Positions 17,774-25,848 of a stretch of 64,000 bases of DNA are shown one piece after another; the stretch's first letter is position 1, and each line of letters begins with the position of its first letter. The position numbers and the translations under genes were made by a program. The stretch covers positions 310,001 to 374,000 of the forward strand of contig NZ_JAKKCM010000004.1 of assembly GCF_021728395.1 (NCBI RefSeq), given 5' to 3'. The DNA comes from Vibrio sp. J1-1. GTDB lineage: Bacteria; Pseudomonadota; Gammaproteobacteria; Enterobacterales; Vibrionaceae. The notes under the pieces are model-generated. The model was not told where the DNA came from. It ran no database searches and was given only the letters and a program-made list of their open reading frames with translations.

Positions 17774-19258
17774 TTACGCGTTTTTACTCGCACCTACTAG
17801 TAGATAACCAATAAATCCGATAGTTAGACCACTGAAGAATGCCCAACTGTTGATCGTGGCAAGGACTGGGATACCTGTGAACACCTTACCCGCCATAGTA
17901 ATAATGAAGCTGAAAATCAATACGCCTACCGCACGTCGGTTCACACGACCTTCGTGACCACCATCGGTGCCTGGTTCCGGGTAAATAGCGTCAAGGTCTA
18001 GCTTTTGACGGCGTTCAAAGAAGTAGCTTGCCAACATAATCCCAGCGATTGGACCAAACATTGAACCGATAAAGCTGTAGAAAAGGAATAACATGGTGGT
18101 ATTTTCAACAAACTTCCAAGGTAGGATTAATGTACCCACTACGGCAGCAACGAGACCACCTGTTTTCACGTTAAACAGTTTAGGGAACTGTGCGGTGAGC
18201 TGTAGACCTGAAGGCATCATGTTACCGAAAACAACGAAAGCCGTTGCCCCCACATTCATCGCCAAAATAAGCAGCATAACGATAAATGGGTTGCCAATTG
18301 AGTTGATCGCATCAACGAAGATGGTTGGTTTGTTCACATCAACTGCGCCGCCAGTAAGCGCAGAGAGAGAAGCCATAAAGCTTACTGTAACCACAGCGAA
18401 TAGGATGTAGGAGACTAGCATACCGATCGGGAAACCTTTCATAGGCGCAGACATAGAGGTTGCGTTACGAGTGAAATCCCCTGTGTTGACGATAGGACCG
18501 GCCCAGTTAGACACAAGCATAGAAACGCAAGTAATAAAGCCTACGACCGTCACTTCAGTCCCTGCTGCCGGATGGTAACTGAATACCTCACCCAACCCAC
18601 CTGCATTCCCAATAGCGAGGAACACACCAATCACCATCAAAACCCAAACAACAGGAGAAGCAAATGCAGAGAATTTATTAATAAGCGCTTGGCCAGAGAG
18701 GTAAAGAACAACAGTGATGGCGGTCATGATAGCGTATGAAATCGCAGTCGGGATGGCAAGATCGGCTATGGTGGCACCTCCCCCGATTTCTAAAAATCCA
18801 GGGAACAATCGAGCTAAAACAATATCAAGTGCTTGCGCGGAAGCGATGGTGGTGAGACCAAAAAACACAAAACCCGCGACCAAACCACGGATCATTGCAG
18901 GGAAAGCGGCTCCTTTGATACCAAAGGTATCACGGATTTGCATCGCAAACGGAATGCCATATTTTGCCGCAGCTCGACCGTTGTAAACATACCCCGCAGA
19001 TACAATACATGCTGCAATGAGTATTGCCGCAACCACCTGCATTGCGTTAAGTCCGAAGGCAAAAAAACTGACGACTGTGAAATAGCTAAGAATGTTATGA
19101 ATCGGTCCCATCCAAACGGTAATAAAGTTCTTCGTTTCCCATGTACGTTGTTTTTTTCCAAGTGGTAATACTTCTTCCGCATAGCCTCGCGCAGAAAGTC
19201 TTTCTCGGTCTTGATCTGTAAAGTCAGCAATATCCGCCGAGTGCGCGCCAAGCGCCAT
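17774..19258 (-). CDS. NCS1 purine/cytosine permease (CodB-like)
   Basis: A 494-aa integral membrane protein of the NCS1 family with about 12 hydrophobic helices. The N-terminal KNFITVWMGPIHNI segment and the NWAGPIVNTGDFTRNA segment are family-like. The frame reaches back to 19294, but ATG 19258 is chosen because it alone has a good site (AGGA, 6 bp spacing). It is co-transcribed with the deaminase 39 bp downstream. The likely role is import of a purine or pyrimidine base for salvage. Its own promoter must lie right of 19260. Confidence 0.85.
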   Translation of the reverse strand: MALGAHSADIADFTDQDRERLSARGYAEEVLPLGKKQRTWETKNFITVWMGPIHNILSYFTVVSFFAFGLNAMQVVAAILIAACIVSAGYVYNGRAAAKYGIPFAMQIRDTFGIKGAAFPAMIRGLVAGFVFFGLTTIASAQALDIVLARLFPGFLEIGGGATIADLAIPTAISYAIMTAITVVLYLSGQALINKFSAFASPVVWVLMVIGVFLAIGNAGGLGEVFSYHPAAGTEVTVVGFITCVSMLVSNWAGPIVNTGDFTRNATSMSAPMKGFPIGMLVSYILFAVVTVSFMASLSALTGGAVDVNKPTIFVDAINSIGNPFIVMLLILAMNVGATAFVVFGNMMPSGLQLTAQFPKLFNVKTGGLVAAVVGTLILPWKFVENTTMLFLFYSFIGSMFGPIAGIMLASYFFERRQKLDLDAIYPEPGTDGGHEGRVNRRAVGVLIFSFIITMAGKVFTGIPVLATINSWAFFSGLTIGFIGYLLVGASKNA

Positions 19259-19580
19259 ATTTTTTCCTATTTCCATCGCCTTGCCCTTTGCCATTAAAAT
19301 ACAGTTGCAATCTTTGATTTACGCCTAATTAAATTAGCAAGTAGAAAGGAGACGATGAAATTATTAAATTAAATCCTAGCTATTAGAAATAGCAATAATG
19401 GCAACAATTCCGAGAATATGAGTAACAAAGGCAATAAAAATACAGCACGCAAGGTTATTTAAGTTATATAACTTTGACACTAATCAATAACCCTCTTTTT
19501 TTGATTAAAAATAATTAATTTAAAACTATGATAATCATCACACGACTTTGTTTCGTACTTCGGGTGGTAAATCAACCGAT
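19259..19580. other. Upstream region of the permease, no gene seen
   Basis: AT-rich non-coding stretch containing the promoter of the NCS1 permease/deaminase unit. I looked for purine-riboswitch-like conserved loops and saw none. Confidence 0.4.
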
Positions 19581-19584
19581 CTTA

Positions 19585-19700
19585 AATTGAGCAGTTCTCA
19601 ATCACTACACTGAGTTCCAGACATACCGAGCCCTGCTTGTTCAGTGCCTTAATCATGGTGGAAGCTCCGCCAAGTTGTGCGTAGTCAAATTGACCCGAAA
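19585..19700 (-). mobile_element. IS5-family transposase C-terminal remnant
   Basis: Read on the minus strand, 19690 to 19610 gives FDYAQLGGASTMIKALNK followed by a degenerate tail. This matches the YNAQLGESYAMIKELNKLTG end of the IS5-family remnant at 22060-22150 on the other strand. No full frame or terminal repeat remains. Confidence 0.5.
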
Positions 19701-19789
19701 TGAATTCTTACTTCCTTTTTTATGACAGCAGCGGGACAAATATTTGCTTGCACCACTCACGTTTTAATGGGGGCGCCTTGGTTAGAAGC

Positions 19790-20312
19790 GGTTGCCACAG
19801 GCTCTATCATTAACCAAAAATGACTTAGAAATTATTCAACGGCACGACTCATCATCGGCCCATTGCCCCCTATCTAACATCTTCTTTTCTGACACTGCGC
19901 TGCCATGTCGCTAGATATTGGATAATGAGATTCAAGTTGGTCTCGGCTCTGATGTAGCCCCCCTCTCCGTACCGCTCACTGTTTAGATGATGTTTCGATG
20001 CGGTCACGAGAAAATGGTGTTGACTATCAGTTATCCGCTGAACAACGCTGTACTAAAGAGGTAATAGTCGCGCTACTCGAAGCGTACTGGATGGCAACCG
20101 TTGCTGGCGCGCAAAGCCTAAGAACCAATACTGGAACTATTGCGCAAGGCCAGTTGTTCGACGTTGTGTAGAGATACCAATAGCGATGCCGTTAATATTT
20201 TTCCAGTACTAGAAGTGTCCAAGACATCTTCGAGAAAATCATTGCCTATACCGATATAATCCATATTATTAAAGTATAGGTAAATGGACAGGCTGTTAAG
20301 CAATCACGTTAA
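19790..20312 (+). pseudogene. guaD: Decayed amidohydrolase-type guanine deaminase
   Basis: No open frame survives, but three shifted frames give a collinear guanine deaminase C-terminal half. They are LTKNDLEIIQRHDSSSAHCP with SNIFFSDTALPCR, then a stop, then ILDNEIQVGLGSDVAP (19810-19970); RENGVDYQLSAEQ with ALLEAYWMATVAGAQSL (20007-20171); and DIFEKIIAYTDIIHIIKV, a stop, then VNGQAVKQSR (20224-20312). The HCP.SN and GLG(S/T)DV motifs are hallmarks of GuaD. There are at least two frameshifts and three in-frame stops. The 5' half is missing, probably lost next to the IS5 remnant at 19.6-19.7 kb. Confidence 0.78.
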
Positions 20313-20406
20313 TACCTCAGTCGCCTAATCGCTAAAGTCGTGTGATGGCTTATGACTATACGTGACACTCCTTTACCAGTAACTATTGCAACTAGGAGTA
20401 CCACGT

Positions 20407-21006
20407 TTGCAACATATCATCTCGGTGCTGGAGTCTTGTGGCGCCCATCAACACCACTACGAAAAAAATGAGTATTTACTAGAACAATCTGTCGCCGTTT
20501 CCTCGCTCCTGTTTTGCCTTAATGCTAACTTAACCATTTCATATATAAATAGTAATGGTAACGAGTTTATTTTAAAAATAGAGGAGAATTACACCGGATT
20601 TATCGGCGAGATGGAGTTTTTCCAAAAGGACAATCACTCACTCTTTAGCGTCAGATCCAACCAGCCCGGAAGTTATTACAAGCTAACAAAACCACAGGTA
20701 TTGAAAGTACTTTCGGCAAACCAAACGGTGTTTTCCGATCTAATGAACCTAATGACACAACGCTATAACACTAACGTAAGAAAACTGATTGAAACACTCA
20801 CCCAACCAACCAGAACCAGCATCGAAAATCAAATCCTCCAAGCACACAATCTATCTGGCCAAGACTATTTTGAAATGTCGTCAACCTTAAACTCAAAGAA
20901 ACTCGGTATCACCCCACGCACTTACCGCAGAATTATTCATGACTTAATTGATGAAGGGATTTTAGAAAAGACAGGCAGGCGCTATAAGTTAGTAGGCAAT
21001 TTGTAG
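20407..21006 (+). CDS. Crp/Fnr-family regulator, YeiL-like
   Basis: About 199 aa with an N-terminal cyclic-nucleotide-binding-type beta barrel (NYTGFIGEMEFFQ corresponds to the conserved G.IGE motif) and a C-terminal winged helix (STLNSKKLGITPRTYRRIIHDLIDEGIL). Layout and the FIGEMEF motif recall E. coli YeiL, which is linked to nucleoside genes. TTG 20407 is preferred over TTG 20386 because AGGAG (20394-20398) sits 8 bp before it; no ATG exists near the start. It lies convergent with deoD and downstream of the guaD pseudogene. Control of purine salvage is inferred from context. Confidence 0.72.
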   Translation: MQHIISVLESCGAHQHHYEKNEYLLEQSVAVSSLLFCLNANLTISYINSNGNEFILKIEENYTGFIGEMEFFQKDNHSLFSVRSNQPGSYYKLTKPQVLKVLSANQTVFSDLMNLMTQRYNTNVRKLIETLTQPTRTSIENQILQAHNLSGQDYFEMSSTLNSKKLGITPRTYRRIIHDLIDEGILEKTGRRYKLVGNL

Positions 21007-21066
21007 ACAACCTTTCTTGGCGTCGGATCGACAGAACGCCGCAGTGTATATGCGGCGCTGGCAAAG

Positions 21067-21771
21067 TTATTTAGTCGCCGTTTCTAGAGCCAAGATCATC
21101 ATGTTATCAAACGATGTTTGTCTCTCTTGTGGTGTAAGCTCACCACCTTTTACCACGTGATCAGAGACGGTGAGAATACTTAGTGCTTTAACGCGATTTT
21201 TTGCCGCAATCGAGAACAGTGCGGCTGATTCCATATCTAGCGCCAATATGTTCATAGTTTTTAATGCTGGCATGAGGTAGTCAGGATCTTCATAAAAGAA
21301 ATCATTAGTGAAAATGTTTCCGACTCGCACGTCAATAGACATCTCTTCAGACACATCCCAGCATGTTTTAAGCATCGAAAAGTCCGGTGCAGCTGCATAG
21401 TCGTAACCGGCAAACCTTGCACGGTTCATGGCATTGCCTGTGCTAGCCGCATTGGGAACAATAATATCCCTCAGCTTTATATCTTCTGCAATCGCCCCAC
21501 AACTGCCGACACGAATTAACTGTTTCACGCCGTATTCATTGATTAACTCGTTCGAGTAAATCGCCATTGACGGCGTACCCATACCAGAAGCCAGTACAGA
21601 AACGGGCTTTCCTTTGTATTCACCAGTAAAGCCGAGTACATTTCTCACATCGCTCACTTGCTTAGCGTTAGACAAGTAGTTTTCAGCGATAAATTGGGCT
21701 CGAAGTGGGTCGCCCGGCATCAGAACTGTTTCAGCAAAGTCACCTTTTGATGCGTTAATATGAGGAGTCAT
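21067..21771 (-). CDS. deoD: Purine-nucleoside phosphorylase, DeoD type
   Basis: A 234-aa hexameric-type PNP that splits purine (deoxy)nucleosides with phosphate into base and (deoxy)ribose-1-phosphate. N-terminal MPGDPLRAQFIAENYL, LIRVGSCGAI, and LALDMESAALFSIA (purine and ribose binding) followed by LTVSDHVVKGGELT are all characteristic. It stands apart from a deo operon, in a nucleobase salvage patch, so it may be an additional paralogue. It is convergent with the YeiL-like gene. Confidence 0.94.
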   Translation of the reverse strand: MTPHINASKGDFAETVLMPGDPLRAQFIAENYLSNAKQVSDVRNVLGFTGEYKGKPVSVLASGMGTPSMAIYSNELINEYGVKQLIRVGSCGAIAEDIKLRDIIVPNAASTGNAMNRARFAGYDYAAAPDFSMLKTCWDVSEEMSIDVRVGNIFTNDFFYEDPDYLMPALKTMNILALDMESAALFSIAAKNRVKALSILTVSDHVVKGGELTPQERQTSFDNMMILALETATK

Positions 21772-21874
21772 GATTGTTCCTTTTTCTCTACCATTGCATC
21801 CATCCTATGTGCTCTTGAACTAAACAACACGGACAATTGTCCGCTGTAAAGCAAATTTAGGCCAAAACCCCGCT

Positions 21875-22206
21875 ACAAAACCACAAACTGGCATCAGTAC
21901 AGTAACTCTCTGGTTAAACGAGGCTCGCTTACATTTTGGATTGACGAAGAAGCGATAAATAAATGGAAACAAAAGTATGGTTACCACAAGCGCTCACTGT
22001 CTGAAACCGCCATGTACCGTGTGAAGCAACTACTCGGTTCATCACTGACTCTGCGTCACTACAACGCACAACTTGGGGAGAGTTACGCCATGATTAAGGA
22101 GTTAAACAAGCTTACAGGGCTCGGTACGCCTGAAACTCAGTATATTGTTTAAAATACAGGCTATTTAGATAGAGTTAACTCTTAAACTGAATTCGGCAAC
22201 AAAGCC
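21875..22206 (+). mobile_element. IS5-family (IS903-like) element, internally deleted, with right terminal repeat
   Basis: The frame joins a transposase N-terminal piece (LVKRGSLTFWIDEEAINKW) directly to a C-terminal piece (KRSLSETAMYRVKQLLGSS, then YNAQLGESYAMIKELNKLTG), so most of the catalytic domain is missing. A terminal inverted repeat GGCTTTGTTGCCGAATTC (reverse complement at 22189-22206) marks the right end. No left repeat is visible. The remnant is non-functional. Confidence 0.72.
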
Positions 22207-22333
22207 GTTATAAATCTCAAATTTAATGGTTTATGAGTTTAATTATAACGCTATCTCCTACTACGCTTAAAAGTAGATTAGCCGGACAGCTAGTTACCAC
22301 CGGAAAAGCTTAATCTAGTTTGGAGCAATTACG

Positions 22334-24115
22334 ATGAAACAGATTTTAGTTACTCTGCTACTCTCGCTGGCAGCGTTGATTAGCGTTACACCTGCCACGA
22401 TGGCCGCTCCTCCTTCCGGAGGATATATTGTTGTTCTTCATGACTATATCGATAACCCGGCGGCGGCAGCCAACGAGATCTCACGCCAGGTCGGCGGCAA
22501 GGTCGGTTTTATCTACCAGCACGCCCTGAAAGGCTTTTCTATCACAGTACCGCCCCAGGCAGTGGCAGCTATGGAGAAAAACCCTACGGTCAAATATATC
22601 GCCACAGATGATCTACGCTATATTTCAGCTCAGAAAATCCCCACAGGTATACCGCGTATCAATGCTGATAGTAATACCAGAATTGATATTGATAGTGAGG
22701 ATGATTTCCGGGTAGATGTGGATGTTGCTGTTCTTGATACCGGCATCGATTTTGAGCACCCAGATTTGAATGTCGTTGGCGGCGTTAATTGTGCAACAGG
22801 AGGACCGTTTAACACGACATGTGGTAGTGGTGGGGATGATGACCATTATCATGGCACTCATGTAGCCGGAACTATAGCGGCGCTGGATAACAATATTGGT
22901 GTGGTTGGGGTTGCACCCGGTGCCCGTCTGTGGTCAGTGAAGGTGTTAAACTCCAGAGGCAGCGGTTATGTATCATGGATAGTTGCCGGAATCGACTGGA
23001 TAGCGGCTCAACCAGATATCGAAGTGGCCAATATGAGTTTGGGAGGTTTTGGCTTCAACCAGGCAGAATACGATGCGATTCAAGGAGCAGTTGACGCTGG
23101 TGTCGCTTTTGCTGTTGCGGCAGGCAATGAGGGCGATGATGCAAATAATTATAGCCCCGCAGCATTCGATAACGTGTTAACCGTAAGTGCCCTGGCAGAC
23201 TTTGATGGTGTGTCTGGAGGTCTTGGCTCTGATACCTGCCGCCCAGATCAAGATGACACTCTGGCTGATTTCAGTAACTGGGGTACTTCCGTTGATATTG
23301 CCGCACCGGGGGTCTGTATTCTATCCACCTATCCACTGGAACAGGGAGAGTACGGCACAATTAGTGGTACATCCATGGCTTCGCCGCATGTGGCCGGTGC
23401 TCTGGCGCTATTGGCGAGTACTAATCCACCTGAAAATGCAGACCAAGTGGATGATTTATATTATACCGTAGTATCTTTAGGTAATTTGAATTGGAGCGAC
23501 GATTCGGATGACGTGATTCAAGAGCCGCTACTGGATGTTAGTAACTTTTCAGCTACTCTAGCCCTAGTAGAGCAAGCCTCTAATCAAGCACCTACGGCAG
23601 GATTTACATATTCGATTGATAGTAATGATGCTAGCCGTCTTACCGTTAACTTCACTGACGGCTCTGTTGATAGCGATGGTAGTATCATAAGCCGGTTGTG
23701 GGACTTTGATGATGGTAGCTCGTCGACGAGTCTGAATCCAAGTAACACCTATGTTGGCTATGGTACCTACACTGTTACCTTAACGGTAACTGATGACGGT
23801 GGAGTAACAGATACCTACTCAGAAAACATTACTCTTCTAGAGCCTAGTGGAGCAGGCTATGGTATTGCTCTCAACGTCACATCTAGCAAATATAGAGGGA
23901 CCATGACGGCTAATCTGAATTGGAATTGGCTAGACAACAGTGATCCTGTGACAGTAGACATATACCGAGATGGTAATTGGTTGCACGAGACTACTGATAC
24001 TACTTTTACGGATGAATCCCTAGGTAAAGGCGGTGGTACCTTCTTGTATCAGGTATGTGAAGCTGGAAGTCAACTTACTGCTGATTGTTCTAATATAGGG
24101 ACAGCGGAGTTTTAA
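22334..24115 (+). CDS. Secreted subtilisin-like serine protease with PKD domain
   Basis: A 593-aa exported S8 peptidase. Order: signal peptide (1-24), I9 propeptide inhibitor (~30-98), catalytic domain (~110-385) with D135 (VLDTGID), H173 (HGTHVAGT), oxyanion N265 (AAGNEGD) and S347 (GTSMASPHVAG), then a PKD domain (~410-500, LWDFDDGSSS and YGTYTVTLTVTDDGG) and a final beta-rich, FnIII-like module. All catalytic residues are present, so it should be active outside the cell. It has a GGAG ribosome site and a terminator of its own, and sits between an IS5 remnant and integrase debris, which suggests horizontal gain. Confidence 0.92.
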   Translation: MKQILVTLLLSLAALISVTPATMAAPPSGGYIVVLHDYIDNPAAAANEISRQVGGKVGFIYQHALKGFSITVPPQAVAAMEKNPTVKYIATDDLRYISAQKIPTGIPRINADSNTRIDIDSEDDFRVDVDVAVLDTGIDFEHPDLNVVGGVNCATGGPFNTTCGSGGDDDHYHGTHVAGTIAALDNNIGVVGVAPGARLWSVKVLNSRGSGYVSWIVAGIDWIAAQPDIEVANMSLGGFGFNQAEYDAIQGAVDAGVAFAVAAGNEGDDANNYSPAAFDNVLTVSALADFDGVSGGLGSDTCRPDQDDTLADFSNWGTSVDIAAPGVCILSTYPLEQGEYGTISGTSMASPHVAGALALLASTNPPENADQVDDLYYTVVSLGNLNWSDDSDDVIQEPLLDVSNFSATLALVEQASNQAPTAGFTYSIDSNDASRLTVNFTDGSVDSDGSIISRLWDFDDGSSSTSLNPSNTYVGYGTYTVTLTVTDDGGVTDTYSENITLLEPSGAGYGIALNVTSSKYRGTMTANLNWNWLDNSDPVTVDIYRDGNWLHETTDTTFTDESLGKGGGTFLYQVCEAGSQLTADCSNIGTAEF

Positions 24116-24139
24116 CCACAGGTAATTGTAATAATAGGT

Positions 24140-24182
24140 ATCCCCTCCAGCATATAGTGCGCTGAAGGGGATTGTTTCTTTA
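24140..24182 (+). terminator. Rho-independent terminator of the subtilase gene
   Basis: Stem ATCCCCTCCAGC (24140-24151) with GCTGAAGGGGAT (24161-24172), one mismatch, 9-nt loop, followed by TGTTTCTTT. Confidence 0.75.
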
Positions 24183-24183
24183 A

Positions 24184-24510
24184 TCACGATTTAAACATAA
24201 AGTTATAACTCTGGTAATTTTTGATTATTCGTTGATTCTTCAAAGCAGCCGCTACACCTAAAAGCTTCCCACCCCTCGAAACACTCACCAAGAAACTTAA
24301 CCCAACAGGGAAATTACTTGAGAATCCGGCAGGTACACTGATAACAGGCCTTCCTGTATAGTTTGCCCAACCACAATTCGTACCTAGCTGACTAGGGTCA
24401 ATCAAAGTTTCCGGAGCTTAAACTTCAGCAGGTGGTAAAGAAACTGTAGGGTAAATAAGTGCATCAAGGCTGTAATCACCAGAAGTATCATCTTCAGTTT
24501 TAACCTGCTC
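24184..24510 (-). pseudogene. Amidase C-terminal fragment
   Basis: On the minus strand, EDDTSGDYSLDALIYPTVSL with PPAEV, a stop, APETLIDPSQLGTNCGWANY and then GRPVISVPAGFSSN reads as the C-terminal part of an amidase-signature enzyme. The region before the stop and the region after it lie in the same reading frame (stop near 24421). The N-terminal catalytic Ser-Ser-Lys part is absent. It is fused at its upstream end to an integrase fragment near 24515. Confidence 0.65.
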
Positions 24511-24511
24511 A

Positions 24512-24656
24512 GTTTTGCTTCACGGAGTTTTTTAGTTCTTAAGGAGGTCTTGAAGACGGTCTTCCCAATTATGGGAACTAAGGCTTTGGGAACAGCCATA
24601 CGGAAGTAATAGACTCCCGTTTGAGGGTGTTTGTATGGAGACGTCATAATGCTCAT
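24512..24656 (-). pseudogene. N-terminal fragment of a tyrosine recombinase/phage integrase
   Basis: The first ~45 residues (PYKHPQTGVYYFRMAVPKAL, then GKTVFKTSLRTKKLREAKL) match the N-terminal arm-binding segment of tyrosine integrases of the type that begins with a P..K...G.Y..R.AVP pattern. The catalytic domain is missing, and the frame runs into amidase sequence. It begins 96 bp from the 3' end of tRNA-Ser(GGA), a position typical of integrases of tRNA-targeting islands. Confidence 0.68.
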
Positions 24657-24703
24657 TTGTACCTACCCTTTGTACCAGTAGGTAGCTACGCCAGAAACAA
24701 CTA

Positions 24704-24742
24704 AGCCCTTGTAACATAAGGTTTCCTTACACTACAAGGGCT
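24704..24742 (-). terminator. Long hairpin just downstream of tRNA-Ser
   Basis: AGCCCTTGTAACATAAGG pairs with CCTTACACTACAAGGGCT, an 18-bp stem with a few mismatches and a 3-nt TTT loop. It starts about 10 bp beyond the tRNA 3' end. It may act as the tRNA terminator or processing signal, although no T-run follows. Confidence 0.5.
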
Positions 24743-24751
24743 CACAGAATG

Positions 24752-24839
24752 TGGCGGTGAGTGAGAGATTCGAACTCTCGATACGTTGCCGTATACACAC
24801 TTTCCAGGCGTGCTCCTTCAGCCACTCGGACAACTCACC
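24752..24839 (-). tRNA. tRNA-Ser (GGA anticodon)
   Basis: An 88-nt class II tRNA. The 5' GGTGAG pairs with CTCACC, the D arm contains GTGGCTGAAGGAGC, the anticodon stem-loop is CACGCCT-GGA-AAGTGTG, a long variable arm GTATACGGCAACGTATC follows, then the T arm GAGAGTTCGAATCTCTC and an encoded discriminator G plus CCA. Anticodon GGA reads UCC/UCU serine codons. Its 3' side carries integrase debris. Confidence 0.96.
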
Positions 24840-24983
24840 GAATCAGATTGTGGTTAGCATCATTGGCTAACGAGGCGCTAATTTAATGATTATGCGGCCT
24901 ATGGTCAAGGCTAAATATGAAAAAAAGCCCCGTTTTTCTGCTATTTGCTTACTAAGTAACTAAATTGAACAAAACAGTGTCAA

Positions 24984-25433
24984 TTAAATACTTTGATAGT
25001 AGCCAGGAACTCGGAACCAACGGCGACACATGTCTAAGAAGTAGCCATACAAAATACCCATTCCGCAAGATACAACAGCGTTACTTGCTACCGCAGTGAT
25101 GATCTGATCTGTGGATGCTCCTACCGCAAGCAGGATGCCTGCATACACCGGAGATTGAAAAAGCACGTACGCGATAAGGTCAGACACGTTTTTCATAAAT
25201 GAAGACGGTGAAACTCTATTACCTTGACGCAACACCCAATCGCGGAAAACACCATAAGGCCAAGCGATAGCAATGTTTACAGGAATGGATAACGTACGTG
25301 ATGCCAGAGACTGTTCAAACGTCATTCCTGAAATCAAAATCTCGATAATCATCCCTGTGACAAAACAAAAAACCACCATAGCAAAGGTATCCGCTGCGGC
25401 ATTACGAATACAAAATGGTCCACGAGACTTCAT
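24984..25433 (-). CDS. alaE: L-alanine exporter AlaE
   Basis: A 149-aa inner-membrane protein with four hydrophobic helices, the length and layout of E. coli AlaE, which exports L-alanine to prevent toxic accumulation. Recognisable segments are [32 protein letters not shown] and [20 protein letters not shown]. It is a single-gene unit between tRNA-Ser and a histidine kinase gene. Confidence 0.92.
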   Translation of the reverse strand: MKSRGPFCIRNAAADTFAMVVFCFVTGMIIEILISGMTFEQSLASRTLSIPVNIAIAWPYGVFRDWVLRQGNRVSPSSFMKNVSDLIAYVLFQSPVYAGILLAVGASTDQIITAVASNAVVSCGMGILYGYFLDMCRRWFRVPGYYQSI

Positions 25434-25848
25434 TTATCAACCTCTAAAATCAAACACTGCAATTAATATAAAAATAAATATGATTAACTGCACATCAGCC
25501 AACCATCCAGATTATGTCGCTATTAAAACACAATATTTTTAGTTTATGTCTCCGTTTTTAAAATGAGGATGTAAATTTATAACCAAAATTTGAAACGAAA
25601 GTAGTTTAATTCACCTATTTGGACAAAAACTGCACTTTTATGATCAAAAATGGCGTAAAAAACCCAAAAATTGCTACGTTTAAGGAAGTTAGAAAAGGAG
25701 AAAAGGTAATTTTGTGGAACAAAATCTGGCACAAGAAGCCCAAAATAACTCGCTTATGCTACCAACAGGAGATAATTCAGAGCTTCCCAATTTCTTAGAA
25801 CGCTGATCTATACACAATAATGACTAACGTATAAGACGCGTTGGTACG
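25434..25848. other. 415-bp gap with promoter of alaE and a possible small ORF
   Basis: Strongly AT-rich region. It holds the alaE promoter (reading left) and the downstream flank of the hybrid kinase gene. The only coding candidate is the 30-codon frame at 25714-25806. No terminator hairpin stands out. Confidence 0.4.
25714..25806 (+). CDS. Possible 30-aa small protein
   Basis: GTG-started frame (MEQNLAQEAQNNSLMLPTGD, then NSELPNFLER) preceded by AAAAGG with 7-bp spacing. It is polar with no transmembrane segment. Nothing recognisable; existence rests only on the ribosome-site-like sequence, so it may be chance. Confidence 0.25.
   Translation: MEQNLAQEAQNNSLMLPTGDNSELPNFLER

Noticed and set aside
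19259-19580. Purine riboswitch before the NCS1 permease
   Set aside because: The conserved loop sequences and a three-stem arrangement could not be found by eye.
19700-19790. Peptide GQIFACTTHVLMGAPWLEAV in front of the guaD pseudogene
   Set aside because: Could not be aligned convincingly to the missing part of GuaD or to another family; left unassigned.
22625-22861. Minus-strand open frames inside the subtilase gene
   Set aside because: Shadows of a gene with complete catalytic motifs on the other strand.
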